NCBI RefSeq assembly: GCF_003664585.1
Contig: NZ_RCHI01000007.1
Location: 152,529-216,528, forward strand
DNA length: 64,000 bases
Reading direction: 5' to 3'
From: Paenirhodobacter hankyongi
GTDB taxonomy: Bacteria; Pseudomonadota; Alphaproteobacteria; Rhodobacterales; Rhodobacteraceae
Part shown: in pieces, positions 1-8,316 of the stretch
How the letters are laid out: each line of letters starts with the position of its first letter
Numbering within the stretch: position 1 is the first letter of the stretch
The notes under the pieces: generated by a model
The model's input: only the letters and a program-made list of their open reading frames with translations
The model's database searches: none
Told to the model about the DNA's origin: nothing
Translations under genes and position numbers: made by a program

Positions 1-1
1 G

Positions 2-424
2 CTGGCGCAATTCGCCACGCTGCCGCCCGCCGATGCGCCGATGAACTTCTCTGCCGCGCAATGCAGCGCGCTGCACGAGATCGAGACCGGCGTGGCGACC
101 CGTTCGGCCGACGAGATCGAGCGGATCGGGGCGGTTCTCGAGGCAAACCAGAATGCAGACCCGGCCGCGGTCGCGCAGCTTTCGGGGCTGTCGCTGCCGA
201 CGGTCACGACGATGGGCGCGCTCGACCCGCAGCAGGGCATGGCCTTCTCGCTCGTCTTCGGCTCGATGCTGCGCCACTATCACCCGGAACTGCTGCTCAA
301 GCAGCTGCGCATGCGTGGGCCGCTGGGGCAGGTGCCCGATGTCTCGGGCAGCCCGCTCGGCATGGCGGTTCTCGACGGGCTTCTCGACACGGCGCAGCAG
401 AACTATCTGACGCAGTGCTCGTGA
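2..424 (+). CDS. Hypothetical protein, 3' part only
   Basis: The reading frame is open from the left edge of the window, so the start lies outside. The visible 140 residues are rich in Ala, Leu and Gln and contain two Cys, one of them second from the C-terminus (ending LTQCS). I recognise no domain, and no membrane segment is evident in the visible part. The gene ends 40 bases before the convergent amidinohydrolase gene, with a GC-rich hairpin between them. It could be the C-terminal part of a secreted or DUF protein; no function is proposed. Confidence 0.7.
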   Translation: MAQFATLPPADAPMNFSAAQCSALHEIETGVATRSADEIERIGAVLEANQNADPAAVAQLSGLSLPTVTTMGALDPQQGMAFSLVFGSMLRHYHPELLLKQLRMRGPLGQVPDVSGSPLGMAVLDGLLDTAQQNYLTQCS

Positions 425-433
425 GTCGGGCGG

Positions 434-457
434 GCGCCCCGGTCGGTGCCGGGGCGC
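434..457. terminator. Hairpin between convergent genes
   Basis: A perfect 9-bp GC-rich stem (434-442 with 449-457) and a 6-base loop lie between two convergent stop codons (424 and 465). There is no clear U-tract on either side, so it is only a likely bidirectional terminator. Confidence 0.45.
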
Positions 458-464
458 TGGTGTC

Positions 465-1439
465 TCAGCCGTTGCGGCGCTGATCGACCTGCGTCGCCAT
501 CACGCACATCAGCTCGAACATCACCGTGGCGCCGGCGAGCGCCGTCATGCCGCCGACGTCGAAGGGCGGCGCCACCTCGACCACATCGGCGCCGGCGATG
601 TTGACCGGGCCAAGGAGGCGCAGCATCTGTTGCGCCTCGCGGGTGGTGAAGCCGCCGATCTCGGGCGTGCCGGTGCCGGGCGCCATCGACGGGTCGATCG
701 AGTCGATGTCGAAGGTGATGTAGGTCGGCGCCTGCCCGACGATCTCCAGCGCCTCGGCGATCACCGCCGCGGGACCGCGCGCCACGAATTCCTCCATGTA
801 GATGATGCGGATGCCCTGCGCCTTCGCCCAGTCATGCTCGCCGGGTTCATAGACCGAGCCGCGGATGCCGATCTGCACCACGCGCTTCGGGTCGAGCACG
901 CCCTCCTCGATCGCGCGGCGGAAGGGGGTGCCATGGGTGAAGCGGTTGCCGCCGAAATAGGTGTCGTTGGTGTCGGAATGCGCATCGAAATGGATCATCC
1001 CGAGCGGCTTGCCGCCCCCCCGCGGCCCGTTCGCGACGGCGCGCAGCGAGGGCAGGGTGGTCAGGTGGTCGCCGCCCACGGCAAGCGGCAGTGCGCCGGT
1101 GGCGACGATCGCGGCCATGCCGTTCTGGATCCGGGCGATCCCGTCCATCACGTCGATCGGGTTCACCGAGAGGTCGCCCACATCGGCGATATTGGCGATC
1201 TCGAAGGGGGCGGCGCCCGAGACGTGGTGCGCGCTGCGCATCAGGCTCGACATGTTGCGCACCTCGCGCGGCCCGTGCCGGGCTCCGGCGCGGTTCGTCG
1301 TGCCGCCATCCCACGGAATCCCGATCAGCGCGATATCGAGCCCTGCGGCCGAGGCCACGGCGGGCAGGCGCATGAAGGTCGAAAGCCCGGCGAAGCGCGG
1401 CACTTCGGCGGCGTCGATGGGCTGGTGGAACTTGGTCAT
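465..1439 (-). CDS. Arginase/agmatinase-family amidinohydrolase
   Basis: A 324-aa ureohydrolase-fold enzyme. The metal-binding signatures of the family are visible: GGDH (around residue 125), DAHSD (around 150) and a late DIDSIDP (around 230), which together bind a dinuclear metal centre (usually Mn) that hydrolyses a guanidino group to urea plus an amine. The ATG at 1439 starts MTKFHQPIDAAE; an in-frame upstream extension to 1511 is Arg-rich and runs into the neighbouring gene, so I reject it. The gene is last in the minus-strand operon, just downstream of a creatininase-like gene, which hints at creatine or another guanidino acid as substrate rather than agmatine. The symbol speB is not assigned because the substrate is open (agmatine, guanidinobutyrate, guanidine and creatine-like compounds are all possible). 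Confidence 0.85.
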   Translation of the reverse strand: MTKFHQPIDAAEVPRFAGLSTFMRLPAVASAAGLDIALIGIPWDGGTTNRAGARHGPREVRNMSSLMRSAHHVSGAAPFEIANIADVGDLSVNPIDVMDGIARIQNGMAAIVATGALPLAVGGDHLTTLPSLRAVANGPRGGGKPLGMIHFDAHSDTNDTYFGGNRFTHGTPFRRAIEEGVLDPKRVVQIGIRGSVYEPGEHDWAKAQGIRIIYMEEFVARGPAAVIAEALEIVGQAPTYITFDIDSIDPSMAPGTGTPEIGGFTTREAQQMLRLLGPVNIAGADVVEVAPPFDVGGMTALAGATVMFELMCVMATQVDQRRNG

Positions 1440-1450
1440 TTTCAGCGTCC

Positions 1451-2233
1451 TCAGTTGAATTCGCGGGCAACGGCGGCAACGATGCCGGCGGTGCAATCGG
1501 CCAGAAGCCATTCGCCCTTCGCGGCCGACGACCCTTCGGTCAGCGACAGCACGCCCGAGGGCGGCACCTCGGCGCAGGGCTTGGGGTAGCGGTCATAGGG
1601 CAGGAAGGCGGCGGGGCCGTCATGGGCGGCCTTTGTCAGATCGACAAGCTCGGGGCGCAGCGCCATCATCATCGAGGTCTCGATCACCGAGGCATGTTCG
1701 AGCTCGATCCCCGGATAGCCATCGGGGAAGATGCGATCGAGCGTCTCGGGCTGCACCATGTCCCAGTGGTCGACGCGCAGGATGACAAGGCCATCGGTGC
1801 GGTCACGCCCGATCGCGTCAAGCGCCAGTTCGATCCCCTCGATCGTCGGGCCGATATTCTCGTAATGCCCGTTCACGGTGACGATCTTGCGCACCTTCTG
1901 GCGGAAGAGGTCGCAGATCACGTCGCGCACGATCAGCGCGAAGGTCTGTGCGGTCAGGTTCACCGTGCCGGGAAAGCCCGGGCCGCCGCCGGTTTTGGGT
2001 TGCGAGCGGTTGCCATAGGCCAGCGTCGGCAGCACCAGCCCGCCGACCTCGGCCGCCGCCCGTGCGGCCACTGCGGTGGGCAGCACCACGTCGACGTTCA
2101 GCGCCATGTGCCGGCCGTGCTGTTCGGTCGCGCCGAGCGGCAGGAACACCGGCGCGCCGGCGGCGATGCGGGCCTCGACCTCGGGCCAGGGCAGTTCGGC
2201 ATAGAAAACGGTGTCGGTCATCGTCTGGTCCAT
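1451..2233 (-). CDS. Creatininase-like amidohydrolase
   Basis: A 260-aa member of the creatininase family. Metal-ligand motifs are in place: EQHGRH near residue 37, a following NVDV aspartate, NGHYEN near residue 118 and an ExxHASVIETS segment near 175. The YGNRSQPKTGGG and FPPYD-like stretches resemble true Pseudomonas creatininase more than the mycofactocin or inosose branches of the family, as judged from memory. Family enzymes open the creatinine ring to creatine. The start at 2233 overlaps the stop of the upstream dehydrogenase (TGATG); an ATG at 2221 (MTDTVFY) is an alternative. The gene lies 11 bases from the amidinohydrolase, so the two are probably co-translated steps of one pathway. 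Confidence 0.82.
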   Translation of the reverse strand: MDQTMTDTVFYAELPWPEVEARIAAGAPVFLPLGATEQHGRHMALNVDVVLPTAVAARAAAEVGGLVLPTLAYGNRSQPKTGGGPGFPGTVNLTAQTFALIVRDVICDLFRQKVRKIVTVNGHYENIGPTIEGIELALDAIGRDRTDGLVILRVDHWDMVQPETLDRIFPDGYPGIELEHASVIETSMMMALRPELVDLTKAAHDGPAAFLPYDRYPKPCAEVPPSGVLSLTEGSSAAKGEWLLADCTAGIVAAVAREFN

Positions 2234-2940
2234 CACATCATCGCCGCGCCGCCATTGGCGCCGAGGCATTGTCCGATAAAGAGCGTGGCGCCGGGGCCGG
2301 CGAGGAAGACCACGGCGGCCGCCACTTCCTCGGGGCGGCCGATGCGGCCGATCGGGTAGGCGGTTTCCTCGGCCTGCGCGCGGGCGTCGAGTTTCTCGAA
2401 GCCCAGAAGCGGGGTGTCGGTCGGCCCGGGCGCCACGGCGTTCACCAGAACCCGCGGTGCCAGTTCGCGCGCCCAGGAGCGGGTCGCGCCCAGCATCGCC
2501 GCCTTGGTCGCAGCATAGACCGAGGCATTGGCGCGGCCGAGATAGGCGAGTTCCGAGACGGTGTTGATGATCCGCCCGCCGTCCGGCAGATGCGGCAGCA
2601 CCTCGCGCGCGACCAGCATCGCGCCGCGCACATTGACCGCGAACATCCGGTCGATATGGGCGGCGCTCAGCGCGCCAAGCGGGGCTTCCTCGAGGATGCC
2701 GGCGTTGTTGACGAGGATGTCGATGCCCCCCATCCGCGCCGCCGCGCCGGCGACCGCCGCCACGATCTGCGCCTCGTCGGCAAGGTCGCAGGCCAGGATC
2801 TGGAACGGCGCCTCGGTGCTGAGCAGATCAAGGCCGATCACCTCGGCGCCGGCCTCCTGCAGCGCGCAGGCGGCGGCAAGGCCGATGCCGCTCGCCGCGC
2901 CGGTGACAAGGGCACGCTTGCCCGCAAGCGGTTTCACCAT
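2233..2940 (-). CDS. Short-chain dehydrogenase/reductase (SDR)
   Basis: A 235-aa classical SDR. The Rossmann glycine motif TGAASGIG is at residues 13-20, NNAG at about 85, a catalytic Ser near 130 and the active-site YAATK near 143. The Asp after the second beta strand (LDLL) suggests NAD(H) preference. It is translationally coupled to its neighbours: its start lies inside the 3' end of the upstream SDR (7-base overlap) and its stop overlaps the creatininase start. In the operon it may oxidise a hydroxyl intermediate of the imported compound; the substrate cannot be read from the sequence. Confidence 0.85.
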   Translation of the reverse strand: MVKPLAGKRALVTGAASGIGLAAACALQEAGAEVIGLDLLSTEAPFQILACDLADEAQIVAAVAGAAARMGGIDILVNNAGILEEAPLGALSAAHIDRMFAVNVRGAMLVAREVLPHLPDGGRIINTVSELAYLGRANASVYAATKAAMLGATRSWARELAPRVLVNAVAPGPTDTPLLGFEKLDARAQAEETAYPIGRIGRPEEVAAAVVFLAGPGATLFIGQCLGANGGAAMM

Positions 2941-3692
2941 GGGACTTCTCCTCGGTCGACGCCCAGCGACTGGCCGGTGATGTTCGCGGCAAGGTCGGAG
3001 GCAAGAAACAGATAGGTGGGGGCCATGTCGGGCGGCTCCATCAGACCGGGCAGGGCCTGCCCGGCGACGATGTCGGTGAGCAGATCGTCCTCGGCCCGGC
3101 CCGCCTCGGCCGCGATCCGGCCGAGCGAGCGCATCGAGGCCTCGGTCCGCACCCAGCCCGGGCAGACTGCGTTCACCCGGATGCCGCGGGGGCCGAGCTC
3201 GCGCGCCCAGGTCTTGGTCAGCCCGATGATCGCGTGCTTCGAGGCGACATAGGCGCCGAAACCCGGTTCGGCCACGCGGCCCCAGATCGAGGCGGTGTTG
3301 ACGATCGCGCCGCCCGCGCCCATCCGGCCAAGCGCCGTGGCGGTGACCAGCGCCGTGCCGGTCACGTTGATGTCGATCACCCGGCGGAAGGCGTCGGTCG
3401 TCGCGTCCGACGCATCCGCGATCGGCGTCATCAGCTCGAGGCCTGCATTGTTGATCAGCACGTCGATGCGCTCGAGGGGCGCGAGGGCGCGGAGCACCTC
3501 GGATTTCACCGAGATGTCGGCCTCGGCCGCGGTGGCGCCAAGGTCGGCGGCGCGCGCGTGCACCGCGGCGTCATTCGCGATCAGGTGCAGCGTCGCGCCG
3601 GCGCGGGCGAAGCCCTGGGCGATGCCCAGCCCGATGCCGCGGCTCGAACCGGTGATGACGACGGTGCGGCCGGTGAAGTCGAGGCCGGTCAT
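2934..3692 (-). CDS. Short-chain dehydrogenase/reductase (SDR)
   Basis: A 252-aa classical SDR, a paralogue of the next gene downstream. The motif TGSSRGIG lies at residues 13-20, NNAG near 82, an active-site tetrad with YVASK near 148, and a PGWVRTE segment after the active site. It overlaps the ABC ATPase gene by 4 bases and the following SDR by 7. Two different SDRs in one transport operon suggest either successive oxidations or a hydroxyacid/ketone side branch; the substrate is unknown. Confidence 0.85.
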   Translation of the reverse strand: MTGLDFTGRTVVITGSSRGIGLGIAQGFARAGATLHLIANDAAVHARAADLGATAAEADISVKSEVLRALAPLERIDVLINNAGLELMTPIADASDATTDAFRRVIDINVTGTALVTATALGRMGAGGAIVNTASIWGRVAEPGFGAYVASKHAIIGLTKTWARELGPRGIRVNAVCPGWVRTEASMRSLGRIAAEAGRAEDDLLTDIVAGQALPGLMEPPDMAPTYLFLASDLAANITGQSLGVDRGEVPW

Positions 3693-4468
3693 TTGTGCCC
3701 CTCCTCGCGCATCATCCGCATGATCTTGCGCTCCATCTCGGCATAGCCGGGCAGGGCGATCACATCTTCCTTGTTGCGCAGCCGGCCGGGCTTGAAGGTG
3801 GGGAGGATCTCCTCCTTCAGTCGGCCCGGATGGCTCGACAGGAACACGATCTTGTCGGCGAGAAAGATCGCCTCCTCGATGTCATGCGTGACGATGATCA
3901 TCGTCGTGCCCGAGGCCTCGGCGACCTCGATCATCAGCTCCTGCATCTGCCAGCGGGTCTCGGCGTCAAGGGCGCCGAAGGGCTCGTCCATCAGCAGCAC
4001 GTCGGGGGCATTGGCCAGCGTGCGGGCAATCGCCACACGCTGCCGCATGCCGCCCGAAAGCCGCGAGGGATAGGCGTCGATGAATTTCGACAGCCCGACG
4101 AGGCCGATGAAGCGCTCGGCCCGCGCGCGCCGTTCGGCCGCGGGCACGCCGTTGATCTTCATGCCGAATTCGACGTTCTTGCCGACCGACATCCAGTCGA
4201 ACGAGCTGTAGGCCTGAAACACCATGCCACGCTCGCGCCCGGGCCCGTCGATCGGGGTGTCGTTCAGTAGCACGGCACCCGAGCTCTGGGTCTCGAGCCC
4301 GGCGATCATCCGCAGGATGGTGGACTTGCCACTGCCCGAGGGGCCGAGGAGCACGCAGATCGAGCCCTTCTCGACCGCGAAGGTAACATCGTCGACCGCG
4401 GTCAGTGCCTGCCCGCCGGGCAGATCGAAAGTCTTGGAAACGTTTTGGATTTGCAGCAGGGCGGACAT
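3689..4468 (-). CDS. ABC transporter ATP-binding protein (NitT/TauT type)
   Basis: A 259-aa ATPase subunit. Walker A GPSGSGKST is near residue 42, the Q-loop VFQAYSSFDW near 90, the signature LSGGMRQR near 140 and Walker B VLLMDEPFGALD near 160, followed by the switch His in VTHDIEEA. These features match the nitrate/sulfonate/taurine importer subfamily. The ATG at 4468 overlaps the permease stop (4468-4470). It would energise the importer formed with the next two genes. Confidence 0.92.
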   Translation of the reverse strand: MSALLQIQNVSKTFDLPGGQALTAVDDVTFAVEKGSICVLLGPSGSGKSTILRMIAGLETQSSGAVLLNDTPIDGPGRERGMVFQAYSSFDWMSVGKNVEFGMKINGVPAAERRARAERFIGLVGLSKFIDAYPSRLSGGMRQRVAIARTLANAPDVLLMDEPFGALDAETRWQMQELMIEVAEASGTTMIIVTHDIEEAIFLADKIVFLSSHPGRLKEEILPTFKPGRLRNKEDVIALPGYAEMERKIMRMMREEGHK

Positions 4469-5283
4469 CAGCGCTTGTCCTCCAGATAGGGGAAGAGGCG
4501 GCGGTGGAGCAGGGCGAAGGCCATGTCGCAGGCCATGCCGAGCGCGCCGATCACGATGATGCCGGCAAGGATCTCGTCGGTCTTCAGGAACCGGCGGGCG
4601 CGCATCATCATCGCGCCGATGCCGGTGGTCGAGGCGACGATCTCGGCGATCACCAGATAGGTCCAGACCACGGCCAGCATCTGCCGCATCGCGACGAGGA
4701 TATTGGGCAGCACGGCAGGCAGCATCACCTGGAACACCGTCACCCGGCGATTGGCGCCAAGCGTCAGCGCGGTCTCGATCAGCTCCTTGCGGATCTCGCG
4801 GGTGTGGTCGGCGATCAGGGTGACGAGGAAGAAGATCACACCGAGGAAGAGAAGCGCGAGCTTCGGCGTCTCGCCGGTGCCGAACCACATCAAGAGGATC
4901 GGGATGAAGGAGGGCGCGGGCAGATAGCGCCAGGCCGAGACGAAGGGGGCGAAGACGGCGTTGATCGCCGGGAAGGCACCCATGGCGACGCCGAGCGGCA
5001 CCGCGACGAGGCTGGCAAGCGCAAAGGCGATCAGCACCCGCCCGATGGAGATCAGCACATCGGCGCCGAAGCCCTGCTCGGCGAAGAGCCGCACGATGGT
5101 GGCAAAGACCTTGCCGGGCGGCGGCACCAGGATCGGGTTCACCCAGCCAAGCCCCGAGGCGAGGATCCAGACCCCGAAGAAGGCGATCCAGACCCCGAGG
5201 GCCGAGATCAGCGCCTGTCGCCCCGAGACCGGGACGCGGACTTGCAGCAGCCGGGCTTTGCGCCCCTTGGAAGCGGTCGACAT
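4468..5283 (-). CDS. ABC transporter permease (NitT/TauT type)
   Basis: A 271-aa inner-membrane permease with about six hydrophobic segments and an EAA-like cytoplasmic loop (ALTLGANRRVTVFQVMLPAV). The ATG at 5283 is preceded by a strong GGAGGA ribosome site. It works with the ATPase (3689-4468) and the binding protein (5333-6385). The 50-base gap to the binding protein contains a small GC-rich inverted repeat, which may lower permease expression relative to the binding protein. Confidence 0.9.
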   Translation of the reverse strand: MSTASKGRKARLLQVRVPVSGRQALISALGVWIAFFGVWILASGLGWVNPILVPPPGKVFATIVRLFAEQGFGADVLISIGRVLIAFALASLVAVPLGVAMGAFPAINAVFAPFVSAWRYLPAPSFIPILLMWFGTGETPKLALLFLGVIFFLVTLIADHTREIRKELIETALTLGANRRVTVFQVMLPAVLPNILVAMRQMLAVVWTYLVIAEIVASTTGIGAMMMRARRFLKTDEILAGIIVIGALGMACDMAFALLHRRLFPYLEDKR

Positions 5284-5332
5284 CGGGTCCTCCGTTGCTC
5301 CCCGCGGCGGGTGCCGCGGGGCAATGCCGGGA

Positions 5333-6385
5333 TCAGTTCGCGGTGAAGGACTGGCGATAGCCCTGCGCCACAAGATCGCCCATCAGCGAGCAGTCGATGC
5401 CTTTCGCCGGATCGATCTTGGTCTTCATCAGGCCAAGCTTGATCCACCACTCGTTGGTCAGCGCGACCGAGCCGGGCATCGAGCCGTTCGACAGGCCGAA
5501 GGGCGGATCGCCCGCCAGCACGCCGCAGGTGCGCGCGCTTTCGTCGAAGTCGAAGACATAGATGCCGCCGTCGAGGCTCTTGCCATTGGTGCCGATCACC
5601 GCGTTGACGTCCTCGACCGGCCATTGCAGGGTCTCGGCCATCAGCGCGTTCACCTCCTCGACATGGTCATGCCAGTAACCGCGGGCGTCCCATTCGGCCT
5701 TGAGGACGGCGAGGGCCGCGTCGCGCTTCTTCGCGATGAAGTCCTTGTTCATGTAGAGCGAGTCCATGAAGATGCCGGTCTTCAGCATCTCGGGGTCGGT
5801 GGTGTTCACCACCGATTTCGCGCCGGGCGCGGCCTCGAGCACCTTCGAGATCCAGGGCTCGTACATGTAGGCCGCGGCCAGGTCGCCCGAGAGCATCGGC
5901 CCCACCGCCTCGTCGGCATTGAGGTTCACCCAGGTCACGTCGCCGGGCGCGATGCCCTGCCGGTCGAGCCAGAGCCCCATCAGCAGCTGCCCGATATAGG
6001 CCTGCGGCGCGGCAACCTTCTTGCCCTTCAGCGCGGCGGGGTCCATGCCGGCGGCGAGGATCACGTGATCGACCCCGTAGGAGGGGTTGAGATAGGCGAC
6101 GTTGACCTCGTTCAGCCCGGCCTCGACCGAGACCGGCACGTAATCGGCGGTGCAGCCGTAGACGTCGATCTGCCCCGCGGCGAGCGCCGCATGGCCGCCG
6201 AGCGGGTCCTCGAAATTGGTGATGTTGAGGTCGTAACCGGGCAGCAGGTTCTTCTGCCTGGCCACGTCGAGCATGGCATAGCCGGGCCAGGACACGCACA
6301 TGCCGATGTTGATGGTGTCCTTGGCCGAGGCGGTTCCGGCACTCAAGGCGGCGATGGCAGCAAAGGCGATGGTCAGCGTCTTCAT
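5333..6385 (-). CDS. ABC transporter substrate-binding protein (NitT/TauT type)
   Basis: A 350-aa periplasmic binding protein with an N-terminal signal peptide (MKTLTIAFAAIAALSAG, cleavage near ASA-KD). It is first in the operon, as usual for this subunit. The fold resembles NMT1/THI5-like and SsuA/TauA proteins. The ATG at 6385 has an AGGGAG ribosome site; an in-frame His-rich upstream extension to 6463 is not favoured. The ligand is unknown; the companion creatininase and amidinohydrolase genes suggest a small guanidino or lactam compound. Binding proteins of this type also serve nitrate, sulfonates, pyrimidines and guanidine. Confidence 0.88.
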   Translation of the reverse strand: MKTLTIAFAAIAALSAGTASAKDTINIGMCVSWPGYAMLDVARQKNLLPGYDLNITNFEDPLGGHAALAAGQIDVYGCTADYVPVSVEAGLNEVNVAYLNPSYGVDHVILAAGMDPAALKGKKVAAPQAYIGQLLMGLWLDRQGIAPGDVTWVNLNADEAVGPMLSGDLAAAYMYEPWISKVLEAAPGAKSVVNTTDPEMLKTGIFMDSLYMNKDFIAKKRDAALAVLKAEWDARGYWHDHVEEVNALMAETLQWPVEDVNAVIGTNGKSLDGGIYVFDFDESARTCGVLAGDPPFGLSNGSMPGSVALTNEWWIKLGLMKTKIDPAKGIDCSLMGDLVAQGYRQSFTAN

Positions 6386-6513
6386 CGTGGGGCTCCCTGA
6401 CGGTCGTCGTTTTTCTTGGTGATGTCGTGAGTGGTGGTCGTGCGAGTGATGGTGGTCTTGCAAAAATTCATACGTGGCAAAATTCTTTAGTCAATAAAAA
6501 ATTTGAGACGATA

Positions 6514-6530
6514 AATTGTTTGTTGCAATT
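6514..6530. promoter_or_regulatory. Palindrome in the divergent AT-rich promoter region
   Basis: The 172-base gap between the divergent importer operon and the tetR-like gene is markedly AT-rich against the rest of the window. It holds a perfect inverted repeat, AATTG with CAATT separated by 7 bases, 28 bases upstream of the regulator start. Size and place suit a TetR-family operator; this is inference. Confidence 0.4.
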
Positions 6531-6557
6531 CCCGCCCCGAGACGAAATGATGCCGCC

Positions 6558-7193
6558 ATGACGGAACAACAGCCCACCAGCCTGCGCGAGCGGCAGAAGG
6601 AAGACCGCAAGGCGCGCATCATCGCCGCCGCCAAGAGCCTGTTTCTCGAGGCCGGTCTTGAAAAGATCACCATGGAGGCGATCGCCGAGATCGCCGGCGT
6701 CTCCAGTGTCACCGTGCACAATTACTATGGCACGAAATCGGGGGTGCTGCTGGCACTTGTGGCGGAAAGCGACCGCGAGCTGCTGGCGACGCTCGAGCGC
6801 GGGTTGCGCGCGCGGGGCGAGACCCTGACCGACCGCGTCCTCGGCTTCTTCGAGATCGTCTGCCGCCACACCCAGACCCATCTCGACAAGGCGATCTGGC
6901 GGCAGGTGATCGCGGCCTCGGTCTCGGGCACCGAACCGCGCTTCGGCAAGCTCTATCACGAGCTCGACAACCGTCTGGCCTCGGTGCTGATCCGCGAAGT
7001 CGAGCGCATGGTCGGGGCGGGGATTCTGCCGGAAACGGTCGATCCGGCGCATTTGGGCTGGGCGCTGTTCAACCTGCAGAACGCCCGCTTCATCGAGTTC
7101 ATCGCGGCCGATGGCAGCAGTTGCGAGGCCGGGCTCCAGCACCTGCGCAACGATCTGAATGCGCTGATGCCGGGCGGGTTTCCGGGGCGCTGA
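6558..7193 (+). CDS. TetR-family transcriptional regulator
   Basis: A 211-aa regulator. Residues about 10-60 form a TetR helix-turn-helix (RIIAAAKSLFLEAGLEKITM, then IAEIAGVSSVTVHNYYGTKS); the rest is a ligand-binding helical domain. The ATG at 6558 (MTEQQPTSL) is preferred over an upstream in-frame start at 6516 that lies in the AT-rich promoter region. It is divergent from the importer/amidohydrolase operon and is probably its repressor, responding to the imported compound or a breakdown product. Confidence 0.9.
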   Translation: MTEQQPTSLRERQKEDRKARIIAAAKSLFLEAGLEKITMEAIAEIAGVSSVTVHNYYGTKSGVLLALVAESDRELLATLERGLRARGETLTDRVLGFFEIVCRHTQTHLDKAIWRQVIAASVSGTEPRFGKLYHELDNRLASVLIREVERMVGAGILPETVDPAHLGWALFNLQNARFIEFIAADGSSCEAGLQHLRNDLNALMPGGFPGR

Positions 7194-7196
7194 GGC

Positions 7197-8183
7197 TCAG
7201 CCTTCGGCAAAGACCTCGCCCGGGCGGAAGGCGCGGAACCGCTCGGGCGCGATGCCGGCCGTGGCAAGCGCCGCGGCAAGCAGCTCGGCCGGTTCCTCGC
7301 GCGGCTCGTCGGTCAGCTGGAAGGTGCCCCAGTGAAAGCCAAGCGCCGCGCGCGCGCCGATGTCGCGAAAGACCTGCACCGCCTCGTCGGGCGCGATGTG
7401 CTGCGCGGCCATGAACCAGCGCGGCGCATAGGCGCCGATCGGGATCAGCGCGATGTCGGGGGCGCCGTGGCGGGCGCGGATGGCGCGGAAGATCGCGCCG
7501 TCGCCATAGCCCGTGTCGCCCGCGAACCACAGCCGCGCCGCGGGGCTGTCGATCCAGAACCCGCACCACAGCGCCCGCCGCCGGTCGCCGAGCCCGCGCG
7601 CCGACCAGTGGTTCGCCGGCGTCAGCGTCGCGGCGATGCCGGGGGCGAGGGGCACCTCCCCGTGCCAGTCGGCGGTGACGATCCGCGCCCCCGTCACCGC
7701 GCGCCGCACCGTCGCATCGGTGCCGAGCGGCATCACCATCAGCGGCCGGTGCCGCGCCTGCAGCCGGCGCAGCGTGGCGATGTCGAGGTGGTCATAGTGG
7801 TTGTGGCTGAGCAGCACCGCGTCGATCGGCGGCAGCCGGTCGAAGTCGATCCCCGGCGCGGTGACACGGCGCGGGCCGATCAGCCGCGAGGGGCTGGCGC
7901 GTTCGGACCAGACCGGATCGGTGAGCAGGTTCACCCCGGCCACCTGAATCAGCATCGTCGCATGGCCGACCATGGTGACCCGCGCGGGGCCCGATCGGGC
8001 CGGCGGCACGGCGGGTGTCACCGCCACCCGTTTCGGCCAGGGCGCGCGGTTGCCCTCGCGCTGCCAGCGCAGGATCTCGCGCAGGCTGCGGTCGGGCGAG
8101 GGCTGGTCCGGCGCGAAGAAGCGCGTGCCGTCGAAATGGTCGCTGACGGGGCCGGCATAGGGGCGGGAGCGGAGCATGGTCAT
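7197..8183 (-). CDS. Metallo-beta-lactamase-fold hydrolase (UlaG/NAPE-PLD-like)
   Basis: A 328-aa MBL-fold protein. The metal motif HNHYDHLD is near residue 130, with further ligand His/Asp candidates in WHGE, NHWSARG, AGDTGYGDG and FHWGTF. The layout VGHATMLIQ...NLLTDPVWSERAS matches the branch with N-acyl-phosphatidylethanolamine phospholipase D and UlaG lactonases. No signal peptide is visible, so it is probably cytoplasmic. The start at 8183 has a GGAGGA site. It converges with the tetR-like gene, 3 bases apart. The substrate is not predictable. Confidence 0.85.
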   Translation of the reverse strand: MTMLRSRPYAGPVSDHFDGTRFFAPDQPSPDRSLREILRWQREGNRAPWPKRVAVTPAVPPARSGPARVTMVGHATMLIQVAGVNLLTDPVWSERASPSRLIGPRRVTAPGIDFDRLPPIDAVLLSHNHYDHLDIATLRRLQARHRPLMVMPLGTDATVRRAVTGARIVTADWHGEVPLAPGIAATLTPANHWSARGLGDRRRALWCGFWIDSPAARLWFAGDTGYGDGAIFRAIRARHGAPDIALIPIGAYAPRWFMAAQHIAPDEAVQVFRDIGARAALGFHWGTFQLTDEPREEPAELLAAALATAGIAPERFRAFRPGEVFAEG

Positions 8184-8276
8184 CGTCCTCCGGGCGCGGA
8201 TGCGTCCCCTTCAGATGGACGGCGCGGGCCGCGCTGTCCAGCCCCGGCTGCCGGTCGGTCATCTCGGGCGAAAAAT

Positions 8277-8316
8277 CATTCCGTTCCGGAATGAGGTCGG
8301 GTCCAATCCGAATTGG
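8277..8316. promoter_or_regulatory. Two adjacent palindromes in a 333-base divergent intergenic region
   Basis: The gap 8184-8516 separates the divergent hydrolase and FAD oxidoreductase genes. It contains CATTCC...GGAATG (8277-8293) and CCAAT-N4-ATTGG (8303-8316), only 9 bases apart. No other gene was seen in the gap. They may be operator sites for a regulator of one or both genes. Confidence 0.35.

Noticed and set aside
6386..6463. His-rich N-terminal extension of the binding protein as part of the real protein
   Set aside because: The ATG at 6385 has a proper AGGGAG site and starts directly with a signal peptide; an extension would spoil export.
6386..6557. Guanidine riboswitch upstream of the importer operon
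   Set aside because: I looked because of the amidinohydrolase, but the leader is AT-rich and shows none of the conserved guanidine aptamer blocks.
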